Assembly (NCBI RefSeq): GCF_030695085.1
Contig: NZ_JAUYTS010000064.1
Span: 1-64,000 of the forward strand
DNA: 64,000 nt
Source of the DNA: Falsiroseomonas sp.
Lineage (GTDB): Bacteria; Pseudomonadota; Alphaproteobacteria; Acetobacterales; Acetobacteraceae
Direction of reading: 5' to 3'
Shown in pieces: positions 60,151 through 64,000 of this stretch. Positions within the stretch are counted from its first letter, which is position 1. Every line of letters begins with the position of its first letter. Under the pieces are notes generated by a model, which saw only the letters and a list, made by a program, of their open reading frames with translations, did not search any database and had not been told where the DNA came from. The translations under genes were made by a program, and so were the position numbers.

Positions 60151-61122
60151 ATGCAACGCCGCCACCTTCTGGCAGCCCTCGCCGCGCCCGCCCTGGTCCC
60201 GGGCCTGGCGCGCGCGCAGGCCGCCTGGCCCAGCCGGGCCATCACCCTCGTCGTGCCCTGGGCGCCGGGTGGTTCGAATGACGTGGTGGCGCGGCTGGTC
60301 GCACCGATCCTCACGGAACAGCTGGGCCAGTCCGTGGTGGTGGAAAACCGCGCGGGCGGTGGTGGCTCCATCGGCATGGGCCAGGTGGTCCGCGCGCGGC
60401 CGGATGGTTATTCGCTGCTCGTCTCCTCCGCCTCCAACCATGTCTTCCATTCCCTGGTCTCGCCCGAGCTCGGCTATGATGTGCGGGAGGTGCTGACCGG
60501 CATCGCCATGATGGTGGATGTGCCGAATGTGCTGGCGGTGAACCCGGCGCTCGGTGTTTCCACCGTGCAGGAACTGCTGGTGAAGATCCGCGCGGAGCGT
60601 GGTGGCCTGGCCTTCGGCTCCTCCGGCACCGCCTCCTCGAACCATCTGGCCGGGGAGCTGTTCCGCATGCTGACGGGCACCGAGCTGGTGCATGTGCCCT
60701 ATCGCGGCGGCGGGCCGGTGGTGACGGACCTGATGTCCGGCACCATCCCGATGGCCTTCATGAACCTGCCGACGGTGGTGGGCCCGGCGCAATCCGGGCG
60801 GGTGAAGATCATCGGCGTCGGCACCGCCGAACGCGTGCGCATCCGCCCCGACCTGCCGACCATCGCCGAGCAGGGCGTGCCCGGCTATGCGGTACGCAGC
60901 TGGACCGGCCTGTTCGCCCCGCGCGGGACGCCGGATGCCGTGGTCGCGCGACTGGCGGAGGAGATGCGCAAGGCGCTCGACTCCGAGCAGGTGAAGTCCC
61001 GCCTGACCGCCCTGGCGAGCGAGCCGATCTGGATGAACCCGGCCGAGACCGATGCCTTCGTGCGCGCCGAGTTCGAGCGCTGGGGCCCGGTGGTGCGCGC
61101 CGCCAACATCACCACCGGCTGA
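60151..61122 (+). CDS. Bug/TctC-family tripartite tricarboxylate receptor
   Basis: A 323-residue periplasmic solute-binding protein of the Bug/TctC family. Signal peptide MQRRHLLAALAAPALVPGLARA has an RR pair. Core motifs: AITLVVPWAPGGSNDVVARL, VVVENRAGGGGSIGMGQVVR and HVPYRGGGPVVTDLMSGTIP. No TctAB permease is adjacent, as is common for the many orphan Bug receptors. Ligand unknown. Confidence 0.92.
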   Translation: MQRRHLLAALAAPALVPGLARAQAAWPSRAITLVVPWAPGGSNDVVARLVAPILTEQLGQSVVVENRAGGGGSIGMGQVVRARPDGYSLLVSSASNHVFHSLVSPELGYDVREVLTGIAMMVDVPNVLAVNPALGVSTVQELLVKIRAERGGLAFGSSGTASSNHLAGELFRMLTGTELVHVPYRGGGPVVTDLMSGTIPMAFMNLPTVVGPAQSGRVKIIGVGTAERVRIRPDLPTIAEQGVPGYAVRSWTGLFAPRGTPDAVVARLAEEMRKALDSEQVKSRLTALASEPIWMNPAETDAFVRAEFERWGPVVRAANITTG

Positions 61123-61415
61123 TCGGCCGGAAGCGGCCTCGCGTTTCGCTGGCTGGCGCCGACCGGGCATGGACAACTCATCCGCCCCGCCAGCCGCGCC
61201 GCGGCCTTCCCCGCCCGCCGCACCGCGGCCTTCCTGGCCAATCCGCGGCTGCCGATGAAGCCGCTGTCAGGCATCGGCAAGGTCATGTGACGTGGCGGCA
61301 GGCCACGCCGCCATCGCCGCGGTTTATGGCCGCAACGGCCATGGCTGAGCGCAGTACTGCTTGCGCACAAGCCATTTCACCCCCAGAAAGCAGGAAGGGT
61401 CGAGGAGGAAAACAC
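61123..61415. other. Gap with weak hairpin and a coding-like tail
   Basis: Just after the receptor stop is a small hairpin, GGCCG-GAAG-CGGCC (61125-61138), with no clean U-tract. Between about 61140 and 61289 the plus frame reading RTAAFLANPRLPMKPLSGIG and ending KVM-stop has strongly GC3-biased codons, like the 3' end of a lost gene. I see nothing else. Confidence 0.35.
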
Positions 61416-62492
61416 ATGACGGACGGCACCGATTTCGTCGAGCTCGCGCGTATCTGGCGTGGCCCGCTGGTGGAGAGCGTTCACCGCGGCACCGTGGTGG
61501 TGGCGAATTTCGAAGGCCGTCTGGTGGGGAGCTGGGGCGATGCGGGTCTGATGACCTTCCCCCGCTCCTCGCTCAAGCCGTTCCAGGCGATGGCGCTGGT
61601 CGAATCCGGCGCGGCGGATGCCTTTGGCCTGAGCGACGAACACATCGCCATGGCCTGCGCCTCGCATGACGCGCAGCCCTTCCAGACCGGCCTGGTCGGC
61701 GACTGGCTCGGCCGGCTCGGCCTGACGGAAGATGCGCTGGTCTGCGGCCCGGCCCTGCCGCGGCGGGAGGCGGATCAGGCGACCGCCTTTGCCGAGGGCG
61801 GCGCGCGCCGCATCTACCACAATTGCTCCGGCAAGCATTGCGGCTTCCTGACCGTGGCCAAGCACCTCGGCGCCGGCCTCGACTACGGTAATGCGGCGCA
61901 TCCGGCGCAGAAGCTGTATCTCGATATCCTGTCCGACTACATGGGCCGCGACGCCGCCGCGCTGCCCACCGGCCGCGATGGCTGCGGCCTGCCGGCGCTG
62001 GCCATGCCGATGCGGAGCCTGGCGACGGCGGCGGCCCGCCTCGGCCTCGGCTATTCCGGCAATGCGACGCGGCGGGCGGCGGCGAAGCGTGTGCTCGGCG
62101 CCATGGCGGCCTTCCCCGACCACATCTCGGGCCTCGACAGCGCAACATCCCGCATCGTGCGGGCAACCGGCGGGCGCGTGGTGGTGAAGGGCGGCGCGGA
62201 GGGCTTCGTGCTCGCCATCGTGCCGGAACGCGGCCTGGGCATCTGCATCAAGATCGCCGATGGAAGCTCCCGCGCCAAATACGGCGTGCTGGCCCGGCTG
62301 CTCGGCCATTTCGACGTGCTGCCCACGGCGGAGGCCGAGGCGTTGATCGAGCAGGTCTGCGACCCGATCACCGACAGCACCGGCGCCCTGGTCGGCGGCA
62401 CCGAGATCGTCTTCGAGAAGCCGGTTCCGACCACCGAGACCAAGGCGACGCTCGGCTTCTGGCTGGGCGGCGTGAAGGAAGCGTTCTTCTGA
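61416..62492 (+). CDS. Asparaginase, ReAV/class 3 type
   Basis: A 358-residue asparaginase of the Rhizobium etli AnsA (ReAV) family, unrelated to EcAI/EcAII. The Ser-Lys tandem is at S51 and K54 (FPRSSLKPFQAM), another catalytic Ser in ACASHDAQPFQ, the zinc/active-site Cys in IYHNCSGKHCGFL with Lys and Cys, and D and C in GRDGCGLPALAMP. Strong GAGGAGG before the ATG at 61416. It hydrolyses asparagine to aspartate and ammonia in this family. No linked uptake genes. Confidence 0.9.
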   Translation: MTDGTDFVELARIWRGPLVESVHRGTVVVANFEGRLVGSWGDAGLMTFPRSSLKPFQAMALVESGAADAFGLSDEHIAMACASHDAQPFQTGLVGDWLGRLGLTEDALVCGPALPRREADQATAFAEGGARRIYHNCSGKHCGFLTVAKHLGAGLDYGNAAHPAQKLYLDILSDYMGRDAAALPTGRDGCGLPALAMPMRSLATAAARLGLGYSGNATRRAAAKRVLGAMAAFPDHISGLDSATSRIVRATGGRVVVKGGAEGFVLAIVPERGLGICIKIADGSSRAKYGVLARLLGHFDVLPTAEAEALIEQVCDPITDSTGALVGGTEIVFEKPVPTTETKATLGFWLGGVKEAFF

Positions 62493-62495
62493 GCC

Positions 62496-62966
62496 TCAGA
62501 AGGGCGTGCCGTCCTTCCGCGTGAAGCGACGCACGCCATCCGCGCCGGGGGCGATGTGCATGTCGATGTCGGGGTAGGTCACCACCTCCCCCGTCATCCG
62601 GCTGCCGACCACCAGCAGCAGCACGTCGCGGTCGCCACGGTTGATCAGGCAGTGGCCGTCGCCGTGGCCGGCAGGGAAGCCGACGCACTGGCCGGGGCGC
62701 AGCAGCTGTTCCCCGGCATCGGTCTGCAGCACCGGCTCGCCTTCCAGCACATAGACGAACTCATCCTCCTTCAGATGCCAGTGGCGCTGGGAGGATTGGC
62801 CGCCGGGCGCGATGCGCGTCAGGTTCACACCGAACTGCGTCAGCCCCGCGGCATCGCCCAGCCTGCGATTCCAGCGCAGCCTTGCCGCCGCGGCATAGGG
62901 TTCGGGATAGGTGGTGGCGTTGCTTTCGGGCAGGTCCAGCGGGTCGAAGGGCTTGGCTGCGGGCAT
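62496..62966 (-). CDS. Cupin-domain protein
   Basis: A 156-residue single-cupin protein. The first cupin motif has metal ligands in SSQRHWHLKEDEFVYVLEGE (H, H, E), and the second in GFPAGHGDGHCLIN. Related to small sugar-isomerase-like or transcription-associated cupins; a specific function cannot be given. Convergent with the asparaginase gene, four bases apart. Confidence 0.85.
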   Translation of the reverse strand: MPAAKPFDPLDLPESNATTYPEPYAAAARLRWNRRLGDAAGLTQFGVNLTRIAPGGQSSQRHWHLKEDEFVYVLEGEPVLQTDAGEQLLRPGQCVGFPAGHGDGHCLINRGDRDVLLLVVGSRMTGEVVTYPDIDMHIAPGADGVRRFTRKDGTPF

Positions 62967-62987
62967 CGGCGCCTCCTTGGTTCGAAG

Positions 62988-64000
62988 CTACCCCATCGCC
63001 GGCATGGCGCGTCCCGCGGCAAGCCGCAGGATGCGGGTCGGCCGTTCCACGCCGACCAGCCGGTGGACGATCAAGATCACGCTGCGCCCGGCCGTCGCCT
63101 CGCCCAGCGTTTCCAGGAAGGCGCGCTCCGTATCCGGGTCCAGCCCGGCCGCGGGCTCGTCCAGGATCAGCACCGGCGCCTCGGACAGCAGCGCGCGCGC
63201 CAGCACCAGCCGCCGCGCCTGGCCGCCGGAGAAGCGCGCGCCGGCCTCGCCGCAGCGGGTGGTCAGGCCCTCCGGCAGGCTGCGGACCAGCTCGCCAATG
63301 CCGGCGCGGTCCAGCGCCTGCCATAGCGCGACCTCCTCCGCCTCCGGCCGGCCGATGCGGAGATTGGCCTCGATGCTGTCATCGAACAGCCGCGCATCCT
63401 GGGTCAGGCAGGCGATGCGCGACCGCACCACATCCGCCGGCAGGGTGGCGATATCGACGCCGCCCAGCGTGATGCTGCCCGATTGCGGCGCCGCCAGCTT
63501 CAACAGCAGGGACGTCAGCGTCGATTTGCCGATGCCGGAGGGGCCGAGCAGCGCGATGCGCGCACCCTCCGGCACGTCCAGATCCAGCCCGTCGAACACC
63601 GCCGCGCGGTCCGGCGCCCAACCGAAATGCAGGTCGCGGATGCGGATGGCGTGGCCCTTCGGCGTGGCTGCGGGCGCGCCTGGTTCAGCGACGGGTGGCG
63701 CCTGGTCGGCGGCCTCGAACAGGCGGCGGGCGCTGGCCCCGGCGGCGGCGAGCGCGGCGCCGGCGCGCGGCATCAGCCCCAGCGCCTCCCCGGCCGCGAT
63801 CGCCAGGAACAGGCCGAGCACGGCGGCCGCCACCCCGGCCTGCCCCATCGCCAGCCCGTAGCCGAGCGCGCCGAGCAAAGCCGCCTGGGTCAGCAGCGCC
63901 CCGGCCGCACCGCCCCAGGCGCCACGCCGCGCCAAGGCGCGCTGCGCGGCGGCCAAATGCGCGCCTTCGGCCGCGACGCGCGCCGCGGCGCGGGGTTCGG
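62988..64000 (-). CDS. cydC: Thiol reductant ABC exporter subunit CydC (5' end cut by window)
   Basis: C-terminal part (about 337 residues visible) of an ABC exporter with fused membrane and ATPase domains. The remaining membrane helices include GALLTQAALLGALGYGLAMG. The ATPase has Walker A GPSGIGKST, Q-loop in CLTQDARLFDD, signature RFSGGQARRLVLARALL, Walker B PVLILDEPAAGLD and switch His in VILIVHRLVG. CLTQDARLFDDSIEANLRIG is typical of CydC, which with CydD exports glutathione and cysteine for cytochrome bd assembly. cydD lies beyond the window. Confidence 0.87.
   Translation of the reverse strand, partial: EPRAAARVAAEGAHLAAAQRALARRGAWGGAAGALLTQAALLGALGYGLAMGQAGVAAAVLGLFLAIAAGEALGLMPRAGAALAAAGASARRLFEAADQAPPVAEPGAPAATPKGHAIRIRDLHFGWAPDRAAVFDGLDLDVPEGARIALLGPSGIGKSTLTSLLLKLAAPQSGSITLGGVDIATLPADVVRSRIACLTQDARLFDDSIEANLRIGRPEAEEVALWQALDRAGIGELVRSLPEGLTTRCGEAGARFSGGQARRLVLARALLSEAPVLILDEPAAGLDPDTERAFLETLGEATAGRSVILIVHRLVGVERPTRILRLAAGRAMPAMG

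Noticed and set aside
1-64000. Search for rRNA, tRNA, IS elements, integrases, att sites or replication origins
   Set aside because: None recognised by eye in any part of the window; a tRNA could be missed without a dedicated scan.

Overview
This 64 kb window is a chromosomal segment of a very GC-rich (roughly 70% by eye, strongly GC3-biased) alphaproteobacterium. FliX next to FlgI, TAXI-TRAP and Bug/TctC solute receptors, a methylsuccinyl-CoA dehydrogenase of the ethylmalonyl-CoA type and a ReAV-type asparaginase together suggest Rhodospirillales/Acetobacteraceae, Roseomonas-like. This is inferred from gene content, not from a marker phylogeny. I saw no rRNA, tRNA, insertion sequence, integrase or CRISPR array, so it looks like core chromosome with some strain-variable genes. 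Coding density is very high and many adjacent genes overlap as ATGA or TGATG.

Region by region. 1-3.5 kb: RecQ helicase (3' end cut by the window), an OmpA-like lipoprotein and an unknown protein. 3.5-9.9 kb: a phosphate operon on the minus strand reading STAS antagonist, RsbW-like ATPase, pstS, pstC, pstA, pstB, phoU, phoB. A near-consensus Pho box precedes the STAS gene and a weaker three-repeat box precedes pstS; phoR is absent. 9.9-16.7 kb: a large autotransporter, then a TAXI-TRAP receptor, fused permease and FAH-family hydrolase. 16.9-19.2 kb: HMCES/YedK peptidase, RsgA and a DksA-like protein with one cysteine. 19.3-21.8 kb: flagellar fliX diverging from flgI, a rod-binding protein and a FlgN-like protein, with a sigma-54 promoter between fliX and flgI. 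21.9-29 kb: a split permease pair, then a tightly packed series of RibD_C reductase, MDR dehydrogenase, active-site-degenerate pterin synthase homologue, GT4 glycosyltransferase and methyltransferase, running into otnK and otnC.

29-35 kb: GNAT, a histone-H1-like Lys/Ala/Pro protein, and methylcitrate synthase and dehydratase with a divergent LysR regulator. 35-43 kb: a heme operon (hemP, TonB receptor, hmuS, hmuT, hmuU, hmuV) behind a Fur-like palindrome, ending in an unpaired two-partner-secretion transporter. 43-46 kb: 2-methylfumaryl-CoA isomerase-like and methylsuccinyl-CoA dehydrogenase genes. 46-58 kb: mixed metabolism, chromate resistance (rhodanese-ChrB plus ChrA), kelch and beta-propeller proteins, MsrA and MsrB. 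58-64 kb: an RTX-type secreted protein behind an AT-rich patch, a TctC receptor, an asparaginase, a cupin and the end of cydC.

Three things stand out. First, the compact pterin- or flavin-like glycoconjugate cluster at 22975-27057, whose product I cannot name. Second, the Pho-boxed partner-switch pair placed where phoR often sits. Third, the Mct-Mcd pair, which would let mesaconyl-C1-CoA leave the ethylmalonyl-CoA pathway.
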